Positions 1-8,389 of a DNA stretch of 64,000 nucleotides are shown here, one piece after another (the first letter of the stretch is position 1; every line of letters begins with the position of its first letter). The notes beneath the pieces were generated by a model. It made no database searches. It saw only the letters and a program-made list of their open reading frames with translations, and had not been told where the DNA came from. The stretch covers positions 1 to 64,000 of the forward strand of contig NZ_MTQP01000050.1 of the NCBI RefSeq assembly GCF_001984175.1. The letters are read 5' to 3'. Position numbers and translations under genes: made by a program. Source of the DNA: Saccharothrix sp. ALI-22-I. Its GTDB lineage: Bacteria > Actinomycetota > Actinomycetes > Mycobacteriales > Pseudonocardiaceae.

Positions 1-62
1 AGCCTTCCAGCGCCGATGGTACTGCACTCGTGAGGGTGTGGGAGAGTAGGACGCCGCCGAAC
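1..62 (+). rRNA. rrf: 5S ribosomal RNA, 3' part
   Basis: The first ~62 bases match the conserved 3' half of actinobacterial 5S rRNA: CGCCGATGGTACTGC, then GTGGGAGAGTAGGACGCCGC. The 5' half lies outside the window. A strong hairpin terminator follows at once, as expected for the end of an rRNA operon. The exact 3' end is estimated. Confidence 0.9.
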
Positions 63-69
63 ATTCCTT

Positions 70-115
70 CCCTCAGGGGCACTCGACATGTCGAGTGCCC
101 CTGAGGGCTTTTTGC
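70..115 (+). terminator. Intrinsic terminator after the 5S rRNA
   Basis: A perfect stem of about 17 bp pairs 70-86 with 91-107 around a CATG loop and is followed by GCTTTTTGCG. It lies just after the 5S rRNA and before the next gene, so it most likely ends the rRNA operon transcript. Confidence 0.9.
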
Positions 116-167
116 GTTACCGGCCTCCCAACCTGCTGCGGGACTGGGCAGTGACTAGATTTCGACT

Positions 168-1736
168 ATGCGCCACGAGCCCGTCGACCCCCGGACGCAG
201 CGCCGCTCGGGCGGTAACGCCTCCGTTCAAGCCGACCTCGCCACGAGCCCGTTCCGGGTGGACCGGGACCGTGTCGCCAGCTCGCCGTTCTTCGCGCGGC
301 TCGGCGGTGTGACGCAGGTCGTCAGCTCCACCGGCTCCGGTCTGCTGGTGCACAACCGCCTCACGCACAGCCTGAAGGTCGCCCAGGCGGCGCGGGCCAT
401 CGCCGAACGCCTCAACACCCGGCCCGAGTTGGCCAACCTGCTCGACAAGCTCGGTGGCTGCGACCCGGACGTGGTGGAGGCCGCTTCGCTGGCCCACGAC
501 CTGGGCCACCCGCCGTTCGGGCACCTCGGTGAGGAGGTCCTGGACCGGCTGGCCCGGCACCGGTTCGGCCTGTCGGACGGGTTCGAGGGCAACGCCCAGT
601 CGTTCCGCATCGTCACCACCACGGACGTGCGCGGCCCGGCGGCGGTCGGGCTGGATCTCACGGTGGCGGTGCGCGCGGCGATGCTGAAGTACCCGTGGAC
701 GCGCCTGTCGTACCCGCGGCCGCACCCCAAGGACCTCGCCGCACCGCCCCGAGGCGCCGCCGAACCGGCCGACGCGCCGGGCACCGGCTCCGGCAAGTTC
801 TCCGCCTACGTCACCGAACTGGAAGACGTCGAGCAGTCCCGCGCGTTCTACGCGGGCCGGCTGGAGTCGTGGCAGCAGACGGTCGAGGCGTCGGTGATGG
901 ACACCGCCGACGACATCGCCTACGCCATCCACGACCTGGAGGACTTCCACCGCGTAGGTGTGCTCCAGCACGCCGCGGTGTCCACCGAGTTGAACACGTG
1001 GCTGGAGCACGCGGTCGACCTGGCGGGCCTGAGCGCCGCCGACCTGGCCGCGCAGGAACGCCGACCCGGCCGTTCGCTGGAATCCCTGCGCCGCCGGCTG
1101 CACGCGAAGGACTCGTGGGCGGTGGACGACGACGCGTTCGCGCACGCCGTGGCCAAGGTGCGTGCCGAGCTGGTCGACGGTCTGCTGGCCGTCCCGTTCG
1201 ACGGCTCGGTGGAGGCCGAGCAGTCCGTCGCCGGGTTCTCCTCCCGCTGGACGCGCCGGTTGGTCGACGCGGTCGGCGTGATCGAGGAGCCGACGACCCG
1301 CTCGGGGCACGTGGTGCTGGCCGTGCCGCAGTGGCACGAGGTGCAGGTGCTGAAGTTCGTGCACCGCCGGTTCGTGCTCCTGCGCCCCGACCTCGCGCTG
1401 CACCAGCGCGGCCAGGCCCGGATGCTGACCGCGTTGGTGGAGGCGCTGGAGCAGTGGGTCACCGACCGGCACGAGGCGAACCGGTTGCCGCGCCGGCTGC
1501 ACGACCTGGTCGAGCTGGCGGGCGCCGAGTACGCGGCACTCGCCCGGACGGACCCGTCGGTGCTGGTGGGGGCCACGGGCGAGACACCGTCCGGACCGGA
1601 CGCCGTTCGGGCGCTCGCCCGCGGCCGGGCGGTGGTCGACTTCATCGCCTCGCTCACCGACAACCAGGCCGCGGCGCTGCTCGACGCACTGTCCGGACGA
1701 ACCGGTCAGCTGTGGACAGATGCGTTCGTACTGTGA
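168..1736 (+). CDS. dgt: Deoxyguanosinetriphosphate triphosphohydrolase-like HD protein
   Basis: This 522-residue protein belongs to the HD-domain dNTP triphosphohydrolases, which cleave dGTP and other dNTPs to the nucleoside and triphosphate. The metal-binding pattern is visible: a His in HNRLTHSLKV near residue 60, the HD pair in SLAHDLGHPPFGH near residue 110, and a later Asp in DTADDIAYAIHDLEDF near residue 250. The length is a little above the usual 420-500 for dgt-like proteins. The ATG at 168 gives an N-terminus rich in polar residues before the conserved SPFRVDRDRV segment. It stands alone between the rRNA terminator and a secreted protease gene. The dGTPase family is clear, but the real substrate preference cannot be read from sequence. 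Confidence 0.9.
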   Translation: MRHEPVDPRTQRRSGGNASVQADLATSPFRVDRDRVASSPFFARLGGVTQVVSSTGSGLLVHNRLTHSLKVAQAARAIAERLNTRPELANLLDKLGGCDPDVVEAASLAHDLGHPPFGHLGEEVLDRLARHRFGLSDGFEGNAQSFRIVTTTDVRGPAAVGLDLTVAVRAAMLKYPWTRLSYPRPHPKDLAAPPRGAAEPADAPGTGSGKFSAYVTELEDVEQSRAFYAGRLESWQQTVEASVMDTADDIAYAIHDLEDFHRVGVLQHAAVSTELNTWLEHAVDLAGLSAADLAAQERRPGRSLESLRRRLHAKDSWAVDDDAFAHAVAKVRAELVDGLLAVPFDGSVEAEQSVAGFSSRWTRRLVDAVGVIEEPTTRSGHVVLAVPQWHEVQVLKFVHRRFVLLRPDLALHQRGQARMLTALVEALEQWVTDRHEANRLPRRLHDLVELAGAEYAALARTDPSVLVGATGETPSGPDAVRALARGRAVVDFIASLTDNQAAALLDALSGRTGQLWTDAFVL

Positions 1737-1816
1737 ATTGTGATCGAAAAAACCGTCTGAGAAGTAGGCCGAACGGTGGCAGACGGTACTTAGCTGTGCG
1801 CAATACGTTGGCCCCT

Positions 1817-1834
1817 GATCGGTGACATCCGATC
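1817..1834. promoter_or_regulatory. Inverted repeat upstream of the secreted protease
   Basis: GATCGG-TGACAT-CCGATC is a perfect 6-6 inverted repeat. A second inverted pair, ACCGTCTG (1752-1759) and CAGACGGT (1780-1787), lies just upstream. Both fall between the dgt-like gene and the preferred protease start at 1882, so they may be operators or leader structure. The repeat covers a possible GTG start at 1822, which argues for the later start. Confidence 0.35.
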
Positions 1835-1881
1835 AAGAGGGCCGCGTGCGTCGGGGGCACGCCCAACTGGGGGAGACGCCT

Positions 1882-4671
1882 GTGCGCTCACCGAGACGTC
1901 GATTCCGAAGAGACATCCTGCTGGCGGCGGGTACCGCCTTACTTCTGACCGCGGGCATCGCATCGCCCGCTTCCGCCGATCCGACCAAGGCGTCCAAGGG
2001 CGTCGAGGACAAGACCGCCGCGCAGATCGCCGCGCTCCAGGACATCAAGAAGTCGCTTTCCGGCGCAGAGTCCAAAGTAGACAGCGCGCTCGTCGTCGAG
2101 CAGCGCCGCCGCGCGAACGCCGGCACGTTCAACAAGCTCCCCGCGCTCCAGACGGGTGTGAAGGTCCAAAGCGGAAACACCGTGGTGGTGGACATCCGTG
2201 CCGTCAAGGTCACCGACGACCTGGTGAACGCCGTGAAGGCGGCGGGCGGCGGCATCCGTTCCGTTTCCACCGAGGGCGCGACGGTCCGCGCCCAGCTACC
2301 CCTGAACTCCCTCGCCAAGCTGTCCGCACGCGCCGATGTGCGCCGCGTGGAGACCGCGGTCGAGGCCATGACGTTCAACAAGAAGGACCGCAAGGCCGAG
2401 CCGGCCCTCTCCAAGGAGGAGAAGGCCGCGCAGATCGAGGCCCGCACCCGGGAAGCGCTGATCGCGCCGCAGGCGGTCCGGACCAATGAGGGCGACCGCG
2501 CGCACGCCGCCGACACCGCCCGCGACGACTTCCGCGTCACCGGCACGGGCGTGAAGCTGTGCGCGCTGTCCGACGGCGTCGACTCGCTCGCCGCGTCGCA
2601 GGCCGCCGGTGAACTGCCCGCCGGCGTCGAGGTCCTGCCCGGTCAGGAGGGCAGCGGCGACGAGGGCACCGCGATGCTGGAGATCCTGCACGACATCGCG
2701 CCCAACGCCGCCCTCGGCTTCGCCACCGCGTTCAACGGCGACGCGAGCTTCGCCGACAACATCCGCGGCCTGCGCTTCCAGATGGGCTGCGACGTCATCG
2801 TGGACGACGTCCTGTACTTCAACGAGTCGCCGTTCCAGGACGGCGTGATCGCCCGGGCCGTGGACGCGGTCACCGCCGACGGCGCGATGTTCTTCTCCTC
2901 CGCCGGCAACCAGGGCAACGTCGCCGACGGCACGTCCGGCCACTGGGAAGGCCAGTTCGTCGACTCCGGTGTCGGCATCGGCAAGTTCGCCGGCACCGCG
3001 CACGACTTCAACCCCTCGCCCGACGCCAAGCAGGTGTTCAACCCGCTGTCGGAGAGCTCCACCGGCGTCCCGGTGACGCTGTTCTGGGCCGACCCGCTGG
3101 CCTCGTCGTTCAACGACTACGACCTGTACCTGGCCAACTCCCAGGGCAACGTGGTGGCGTTCAGCCAGAGCGTGCAGGACGGCAGCCAGGACCCGTACGA
3201 GCGGCTGAACACGCCGGCGAGCGGTTCCGGCCTGCGACTGGCCGTGGTGAAGTTCCGCGGTGAGGACAAGTACCTGTCGCTGTCCGCGCTGAACGGTCGC
3301 TTCAAGGACTCCTCCGACGGGCTCAAGAAGTACGCGACGCCCGGTGTGACCCGCGGCCACTCCGCGGCCAAGGGCGCGATCAGCGTCGCGGCGGCGCCGG
3401 CGAAGGACGGCCTGCCGTTCGACCTGGAGCCGGGTGACCCGGCCAACCCGAAGGGCCCGTACCCGAACGCCTTCGACAGCACGCAGAAGCCCGAGCGGTT
3501 CACTTCGGACGGTCCGCGCCGGGTGTTCTTCGCGCCCGACGGCACGCCGAGCCCCGAGGTCCGGCAGAAGCCCGATCTGACCGCGGCGGACGGCGTGCAG
3601 ACCAGCGTGCCCGGCTTCAACCCGTTCTTCGGCACGTCGGCGTCCGCGCCGAACGCCGCGGCCATCGCGGGTCTGGTGCTGTCCGGCAACCCCGGCCTCT
3701 CCCCGGCCGAGGTGCGCGAGGCGATGACCGCCACCGCGCTGGACATCGTCGAGGCCGGCGTGGACAACCGCACCGGCGCCGGCATCGTGCGCGCCGACCT
3801 GGTGCTGGCCTACACCGGCGCCTCGCCGCAGCCGCTGGCGAAGGCGGCCAAGCCGTCCGTGGTCAACGACAGCGACGGCAGCCAGTTCCTCAAGCCGGGC
3901 ACCACGGCCACGATCACCGTGCCGGTGGTCAACACCGGTGACGGCACCGCCGCGTCGACCAGCCTCGTGCTCACCTCGCCCACCGCGGGCGTGACGATCG
4001 CGCCGCGGTCGAAGTACTACGGCAACGTCGAGGTCGGCCAGACGGTGACCAACACGTTCAAGGTGACCGTGCCCACCACGGCGCCGGTCGGCACGGCGAT
4101 CCGGTTGGACGCGCGGGTGACGTTCGCGGGTTCGACGTCACCGACCACGAGCGTGTTCGCGCTCAACGTCGGCGAGCCGTCCCGCGACGCGAAGACGTTC
4201 GCGTACGGCGGGCCGGCGGTGGCCATCCCGGACAACGACGCCACCGGTGCGTCGGTGCAGATCCCGGTCAGCGGCATCGGCCGCGGGTCGAAGATCTCGC
4301 TGACGATCGACGGCGAGACGTGCAACGCGAACACGGGTGCGACGACGGTCGGCATCGACCACACGTTCGTCGGTGACCTGGTCGGCACGCTGACCTCACC
4401 GTCCGGCGCGACGGCCACGGTGTTCCAGCGCAACGGCAGCACCGGCAACAACCTGTGCCAGGTCGTGTTCGACGACTCCGCGGCGCAGCCGTTCTCGTCG
4501 GTGACCAGCGCGCAGGCGCCGTTCACCGGCACGTGGCGGCCCACCACCTCGCTGGGCGCTTTGCTCGCCGCGCCGGTGGACGGCACGTGGACGTTCAAGG
4601 TCGTGGACACGGCCGGATCCGACCTCGGCTCGATCCGCGCGGTCTCGCTGAAGCTCAACGGTTACGTCTAA
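1882..4671 (+). CDS. Secreted subtilisin/sedolisin-like serine protease with C-terminal P domain
   Basis: The product (929 residues from GTG 1882) is an exported serine protease. I chose 1882 over the in-frame GTG 1822 because GGGGGA sits 8 bases upstream and the protein then opens with a signal peptide: RRRFRR, a hydrophobic stretch, then ASPASA. The RR pair could suit the Tat route. A pro-region covers about residues 30-200. The catalytic domain shows the Asp strand LCALSDGVDS and the Ser motif GTSASAPNAAA. Where subtilisins have HGT, this protein reads GDEGTAMLEILHD, with Glu in place of His, as in S53-like members of the clan. The C-terminal ~160 residues form a proprotein-convertase P domain (HTFVGDLVGTLTSPSG), common in secreted actinobacterial proteases. 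Its substrate is unknown. Confidence 0.85.
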   Translation: MRSPRRRFRRDILLAAGTALLLTAGIASPASADPTKASKGVEDKTAAQIAALQDIKKSLSGAESKVDSALVVEQRRRANAGTFNKLPALQTGVKVQSGNTVVVDIRAVKVTDDLVNAVKAAGGGIRSVSTEGATVRAQLPLNSLAKLSARADVRRVETAVEAMTFNKKDRKAEPALSKEEKAAQIEARTREALIAPQAVRTNEGDRAHAADTARDDFRVTGTGVKLCALSDGVDSLAASQAAGELPAGVEVLPGQEGSGDEGTAMLEILHDIAPNAALGFATAFNGDASFADNIRGLRFQMGCDVIVDDVLYFNESPFQDGVIARAVDAVTADGAMFFSSAGNQGNVADGTSGHWEGQFVDSGVGIGKFAGTAHDFNPSPDAKQVFNPLSESSTGVPVTLFWADPLASSFNDYDLYLANSQGNVVAFSQSVQDGSQDPYERLNTPASGSGLRLAVVKFRGEDKYLSLSALNGRFKDSSDGLKKYATPGVTRGHSAAKGAISVAAAPAKDGLPFDLEPGDPANPKGPYPNAFDSTQKPERFTSDGPRRVFFAPDGTPSPEVRQKPDLTAADGVQTSVPGFNPFFGTSASAPNAAAIAGLVLSGNPGLSPAEVREAMTATALDIVEAGVDNRTGAGIVRADLVLAYTGASPQPLAKAAKPSVVNDSDGSQFLKPGTTATITVPVVNTGDGTAASTSLVLTSPTAGVTIAPRSKYYGNVEVGQTVTNTFKVTVPTTAPVGTAIRLDARVTFAGSTSPTTSVFALNVGEPSRDAKTFAYGGPAVAIPDNDATGASVQIPVSGIGRGSKISLTIDGETCNANTGATTVGIDHTFVGDLVGTLTSPSGATATVFQRNGSTGNNLCQVVFDDSAAQPFSSVTSAQAPFTGTWRPTTSLGALLAAPVDGTWTFKVVDTAGSDLGSIRAVSLKLNGYV

Positions 4672-4687
4672 CAGTTCGATTGGTGTG

Positions 4688-4725
4688 AAGAAGGGCTCCG
4701 GGAGCACGCTCCCGGAGCCCTTCTT
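4688..4725. terminator. Bidirectional terminator between convergent genes
   Basis: A perfect 17-bp stem (4688-4704 with 4709-4725) with a CACG loop lies between the convergent protease and HTH genes. The arms carry AA and TT ends on both sides, so it can terminate both transcripts. Confidence 0.85.
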
Positions 4726-4735
4726 ATTGCACACG

Positions 4736-5713
4736 TTACTTCGGCCACTCCCACCGGATGCCGAACACGCCGGGCCCGAAGCCGAGCGCCACGGCGTGCA
4801 CGCCGCCCGCGGCGTCCAGAGCCAGGTTGCGGCGCCGGGACGGGGTGTCGTCACCGGCGGGCACGCTGAACTGCTGGCAGCGGGCGGGCAGGTTGGACTG
4901 GTCGAACCGCACCTCGATCACGTACTCGCGCACCGGCAGCCGGAACTTCCGGGCGAAGGTGTTGTTGCCCGCCGGGTAGTGGCCCTCGGCGAACAGCAGC
5001 TCGTACTCCATGATGATCGTCTCGCCCCTGGTCAGGGGTCGGTCGAACATCATCTCGGCGGCCATGATGTTGGCCTCGGTGTCCTCGACCACCCGACCCA
5101 GGTGGCAGTTGCGCAGGTTCACCACCTGCGGCAGCACGTTGGCCTGCTCGGTCTCGAAGACCAGCGCCCACCGGTCCGGGCCGTCCTGCTCGGCGCGCAG
5201 GATCTGGCGCACCCACACCGAACGCTGACCGCCGTCCGCGGCGATCTCGATCCGGTCGTGCTGGCTGATCCGACCCAGCTTGACGTCCGAGGACGTGTCC
5301 ACCTTCGTGAGCAGGTTCGCCACCCGCTCACGACGCGCCCACAGCGCGTCGATCGGCATCATCGTCGTCGGCCGGGACCGCCTGCCACGCGGGCGCGGCG
5401 GGCCGAGCAGGGCCGACAGACCGGCCTGCGGCACGCCGAGCACGGTCTCCAGGTGGCGCAGCGCCTCCAGCGACTCGGGTCGCTCGGGTCGGCGTCGGCC
5501 GGACTGCCAGTAGCTCAGCGTCGCGACGCTGATGGTGACCCCGCGCAGCGCGAGCCGGTGCTGGATGCGGTCGAGACTCAGCCTGCTGGCTTTGATCGCG
5601 GCTCTCAGCGCCTCGGGAAACGGTCCCGTGGTGAGAAGCTGCGCAAGACTGCCGTGTCCCGTCGAGTCGAGTTCGTCGACGGACAGGTTGGGTCGACCGG
5701 CAGCGTTGGTCAT
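4736..5713 (-). CDS. XRE-like helix-turn-helix DNA-binding protein of unknown role
   Basis: This 325-residue protein has an N-terminal lambda-repressor-like helix-turn-helix at about residues 30-90. Its order is LRAAIKASRLSLDRIQHRL, then VSTATLS-like VATLSYWQSGRRRPERPES, then a LRHLETVLGV helix. The remaining ~220 residues are a predicted beta-rich domain with no motif I recognise; it carries several Trp and acidic residues and no membrane segment. The ATG at 5713 has GGGGAG upstream. The gene is convergent with the protease and divergent from the next gene, with about 300 bp between. It is probably a transcription factor sensing something through the C-terminal domain; the regulon and ligand are unknown. 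Confidence 0.7.
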   Translation of the reverse strand: MTNAAGRPNLSVDELDSTGHGSLAQLLTTGPFPEALRAAIKASRLSLDRIQHRLALRGVTISVATLSYWQSGRRRPERPESLEALRHLETVLGVPQAGLSALLGPPRPRGRRSRPTTMMPIDALWARRERVANLLTKVDTSSDVKLGRISQHDRIEIAADGGQRSVWVRQILRAEQDGPDRWALVFETEQANVLPQVVNLRNCHLGRVVEDTEANIMAAEMMFDRPLTRGETIIMEYELLFAEGHYPAGNNTFARKFRLPVREYVIEVRFDQSNLPARCQQFSVPAGDDTPSRRRNLALDAAGGVHAVALGFGPGVFGIRWEWPK

Positions 5714-6017
5714 TGTGACTCCCCGCTGTCATGAGATCACGCCCCAGTGACCCTACCCGCCAACGCACGGCGTTGGTGCCTACCAGGTGGAGTCATTGAT
5801 TGGGCCGTACGGGTTACGAGTTCACTGGGATGGGCATCGATCTGTCAAGTGGTGAACAACTTCGCTCCGCCCTTTGTAAACCCGTCGGTAACATTGTGCA
5901 ACGTGCACTTCGGGAGCGTGCCGGCGGCCCCTTCGGGCTGGTAGGGGTATCGGTGATCGTCCGGGTGGCCTACGGGCCGTTGGCGGTCGGTGATCCGTTG
6001 GCCCTACTGTGTGCCCG
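5714..6017. other. Divergent intergenic region
   Basis: No gene is seen in these 304 bases. GTGCA-ACG-TGCAC (5896-5908) is a perfect 13-bp inverted repeat placed between divergent promoters and could be an operator, perhaps for the HTH protein to its left. A TACTGT -10-like hexamer (6005-6010) is about 7 bases before the preferred GTG 6018 of the next gene, compatible with leaderless translation. Confidence 0.35.
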
Positions 6018-6593
6018 GTGACCGCCGCCCAGGACCTCGTGCCCCTGCCGGAGGACCCGTTGACGGAGGTCGCCGCCGCGGTGCTCGGTGACGGCCACCA
6101 CGTGGTGCTCGACCTGCTCGACGTCGTGCGCCACCACGACGGGCCGCCGGTGGACGTGGTCCGCGCGGGCGACGACCTGCTGCCCCGGTTGGCCCACGAG
6201 AACGCGTTGGACCAGGCGCTGCTGATGGCCCGGCAGGTGCTGCGGGCCGGTGGGCTGTTCGTCGCCGCCGTGCCCGAGCTGGACAAACTCGGTCGGCTCC
6301 GGCCCACCGCGCCGCCGCCGAAGGTGACCGGGCGCGGTGCGGAGCGGCAGGTGACCGTGCAGCTGTGGGACTGGGCGGCCGATGGCGAGTCCTACGCGCT
6401 GGAGGTCGTGCGGCTGGTGCGCGGCGCGGAGACGTGGGAGGTGGCGAACACCGTGGCCACCCGGCACCGGGTGCTGTCGCCCGAGCAGATCTCCGCCTCG
6501 CTGACCGACGCCGGGTTCGGCACGGTGCAGCGGCTCTCGCCCGCCGAGTGCGGGCACCCGCTGCCGGTGTGGGTCGCGGTAGCCCCGGCATGA
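6018..6593 (+). CDS. Methyltransferase-like protein lacking the SAM-binding half
   Basis: The 191-residue product resembles the C-terminal half of small class I SAM-dependent methyltransferases. It has a strand-helix element ALLMARQVLRAGGLFVAAVPE, then WDWAADGESYALEVVRLVRG, then TRHRVLSPEQISASLTDAGF, the usual order of the last Rossmann strands. The N-terminal glycine-rich motif I that binds SAM is not visible, and the protein is shorter than the usual ~250 residues. Either the gene has lost its catalytic half or the family has diverged. The start at GTG 6018 is preferred over 6009 because of a -10-like box 7 bases upstream. Function is unknown; it is followed by the acVLRF1 gene about 90 bp on. 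Confidence 0.55.
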   Translation: MTAAQDLVPLPEDPLTEVAAAVLGDGHHVVLDLLDVVRHHDGPPVDVVRAGDDLLPRLAHENALDQALLMARQVLRAGGLFVAAVPELDKLGRLRPTAPPPKVTGRGAERQVTVQLWDWAADGESYALEVVRLVRGAETWEVANTVATRHRVLSPEQISASLTDAGFGTVQRLSPAECGHPLPVWVAVAPA

Positions 6594-6683
6594 GCGTCGT
6601 GTCGGCATGAGCGAGCTCGCGAGCGAATCGTTCAACACGGCGTCCGGGGCTCTTGCCACGCCGAGCCCCGGCGAGGCGTGTGC

Positions 6684-7367
6684 ATGAGTCGGGTCCGCCC
6701 GGTCGCCGGCGGTGGACGGGCGGTGGAGGTCCCGCCGGAACGCCTGGAAGGGTGGTTCTCCCGGTTCGGCGCCCGGCACGGCGGGGTCGTCTCGACCTCG
6801 GTGACGCCCGGTCGCTGTGTGGTCACAGCGGTGGACGGGACTACGGCCTCCGCTTCGGCCGCCTTCGGTGAATTCACCCCAACGGGTGAGGCTGACGGTC
6901 TTGTGCTCGACGCGTTGCTCGCTCACGCGCTCGCTTCGCGTCGGATCGGGCTGCTGCTGGTGCGGCTCGGCGGGCACAGCATCGGCATCGCGCAGGACGG
7001 CGTGGTGCTCGTGTCGACTACCGACAGTCGTCAGGTCCACGGGCGCAACAAGGCCGGTGGGTGGTCGCAGCAGCGGTTCGCGCGGCGTCGGGAGGGGCAG
7101 GCGCGGGTCGCCCTCCAGGCCGCGGCGGACGACGCGGCGCGGGTGTTGGCGCCTCGGGTGGGTGAGCTGGACGCCGTGGTGCTCGGTGGTGACCGTCAGG
7201 CGTTGGACGCCCTGCGGGGTGACCGCCGGCTGGACGAGGTGTTCGCGCTGGCGTCATCGCGGGTGTTGGACGTGCCGGAGCCTCGGCGGGCGGTGTTGGA
7301 CGAGGCCGCCGTCCGGGCCCGTGCGGTGGAGATCGTCGTCCGGGACCAGCCGCTCCGAAATTCATGA
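6684..7367 (+). CDS. acVLRF1 family peptidyl-tRNA hydrolase (Vms1/ANKZF1-like)
   Basis: The 227-residue protein matches the actinobacterial VLRF1 family, a bacterial branch of the eRF1-like Vms1/ANKZF1 proteins that release nascent chains from peptidyl-tRNA on stalled large ribosomal subunits. The diagnostic stretch GRNKAGGWSQQRFARRREGQ near residues 115-135 corresponds to the catalytic Gln-containing loop of the family. It is followed by the helical core LQAAADDAARVLAPR and the strand LDAVVLGGDRQAL. The ATG at 6684 is preferred over GTG 6678 because GCGAGG sits 7 bases upstream. It is a single-domain protein, unlike the eukaryotic forms. The role in ribosome rescue is inferred from the family. 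Confidence 0.8.
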   Translation: MSRVRPVAGGGRAVEVPPERLEGWFSRFGARHGGVVSTSVTPGRCVVTAVDGTTASASAAFGEFTPTGEADGLVLDALLAHALASRRIGLLLVRLGGHSIGIAQDGVVLVSTTDSRQVHGRNKAGGWSQQRFARRREGQARVALQAAADDAARVLAPRVGELDAVVLGGDRQALDALRGDRRLDEVFALASSRVLDVPEPRRAVLDEAAVRARAVEIVVRDQPLRNS

Positions 7368-7449
7368 CAACCCCCGCCGCCCCCGACCGCATTCATAAGG
7401 GTGAGGGGGGCACCGAACCGCGGTGACCTCACAAGCCCGAGGAGCAGTC

Positions 7450-7869
7450 TTGCTGCGCAAACGAGTCGCACTGATCGCGGCGGGGGCCGTCGTGGTCGGC
7501 GGTCTGGCCGTGGCGGGGACCGCGCTGGCGTCCGGCGGTGGTGACGAGGAGCCCACGTCGGCCACGAGCACGCCTGCCACCACCGCGCCCAGTCGGCCGA
7601 CCACCATCGAGTCGACGCCGCGTCCGACCACGATCGAACCGACGTCATCCCGTCCGCCCACGATCGAGCCGACGCCGCGTCCGACCACCAACGCGCCGAC
7701 GCCGACCTGGACCACGCGTCCGGAGCCGACCGTGTCGCAGCCGCTGCCGAGCCCGACGTACACGACGTCCCCCGGGGCGTCGTACCCGGTCGAGGTCACG
7801 CCGCGGCCGACGACGACCGTCGAGACGACCAGGCCGGCGCCGACGACGGCGGAGACCACGAGGCGCTGA
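7450..7869 (+). CDS. Small Thr/Pro-rich exported or membrane-anchored protein
   Basis: The TTG at 7450 follows GAGGAG by a few bases and gives a 139-residue protein that opens with LRKRVALIAAGAVVVGGLAV, a signal peptide or anchor. The remainder is a low-complexity Thr-Pro-Ser tail with repeats of PTTIEPTPRPTT type, expected to sit outside the membrane. GTG 7423 is an in-frame alternative. It lies 4 bases before a sigma factor gene, and a second Thr/Pro-rich membrane protein follows that gene, so the three probably form one operon. No enzymatic motif is seen and the function is unknown; a cell-wall spacer or signal sensor is possible. Confidence 0.6.
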   Translation: MLRKRVALIAAGAVVVGGLAVAGTALASGGGDEEPTSATSTPATTAPSRPTTIESTPRPTTIEPTSSRPPTIEPTPRPTTNAPTPTWTTRPEPTVSQPLPSPTYTTSPGASYPVEVTPRPTTTVETTRPAPTTAETTRR

Positions 7870-7873
7870 CGTC

Positions 7874-8389
7874 GTGAGCTGGGACGCGGAATTCACCCAC
7901 TACTTCGACCGGTGCGCCGACTCGATGCGCTTCACCGCGTTCTTGTTGTGCGGCAACCACCACGAGGCCGAAGACGTGGTGCAGTCCGCGTTCCTCAAGC
8001 TCTACCTGGCGGGGCCGAAGCTGGCGCAGCGCGAGGGGCTGGACGCCTACCTCCGGCAGATCGTGGTGCGCACGTTCCTGGCCGAACGCCGCCGGGTGCG
8101 CTGGAAACGGGAGAAGCTCACCGACTCGCTGCCGGAAATGCCGGCGGCGGAGTCGTTGAGCGAGGACAAGCTGGTCGTGTGGCACGCGCTGGGGGCGGTG
8201 CCCGCCAAGCAGCGGGCGACGCTGGTGCTGCGGTACTGGCACGACCTGGGGGTGGAGGAGACGGCCGCGGCGCTCGGTTGCTCGGTGGGCACGGTGAAGA
8301 GCAACACGAGCCGCGGCCTCAAGGCGTTGCGGCAGAGACTGGGACCGGAGTTCGGCGCGTTGTGGCAGGAGGTGTCGCGCGGTGCTTGA
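7874..8389 (+). CDS. ECF-type RNA polymerase sigma factor (SigE-like family)
   Basis: The 171-residue product is a small sigma-70 family factor with only regions 2 and 4. Region 2 shows HYFDRCADSMRFTAFLLCG and HHEAEDVVQSAFLKLYLAGP. Region 4 shows AVPAKQRATLVLRYWHDLGV followed by the helix-turn-helix ETAAALGCSVGTVKSNTSRG. It directs RNA polymerase to a dedicated promoter set. The GTG 7874 start lies 4 bases after the preceding gene. The 3' end overlaps the next gene, which encodes a single-pass membrane protein that may act as its anti-sigma factor. No -35/-10 autoregulatory site could be assigned. Confidence 0.88.
   Translation: MSWDAEFTHYFDRCADSMRFTAFLLCGNHHEAEDVVQSAFLKLYLAGPKLAQREGLDAYLRQIVVRTFLAERRRVRWKREKLTDSLPEMPAAESLSEDKLVVWHALGAVPAKQRATLVLRYWHDLGVEETAAALGCSVGTVKSNTSRGLKALRQRLGPEFGALWQEVSRGA

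Noticed and set aside
117-1502. A 461-codon minus-strand open frame opposite the dGTPase gene
   Set aside because: Composition is that of a GC-rich shadow, and the plus-strand gene has clear HD motifs.
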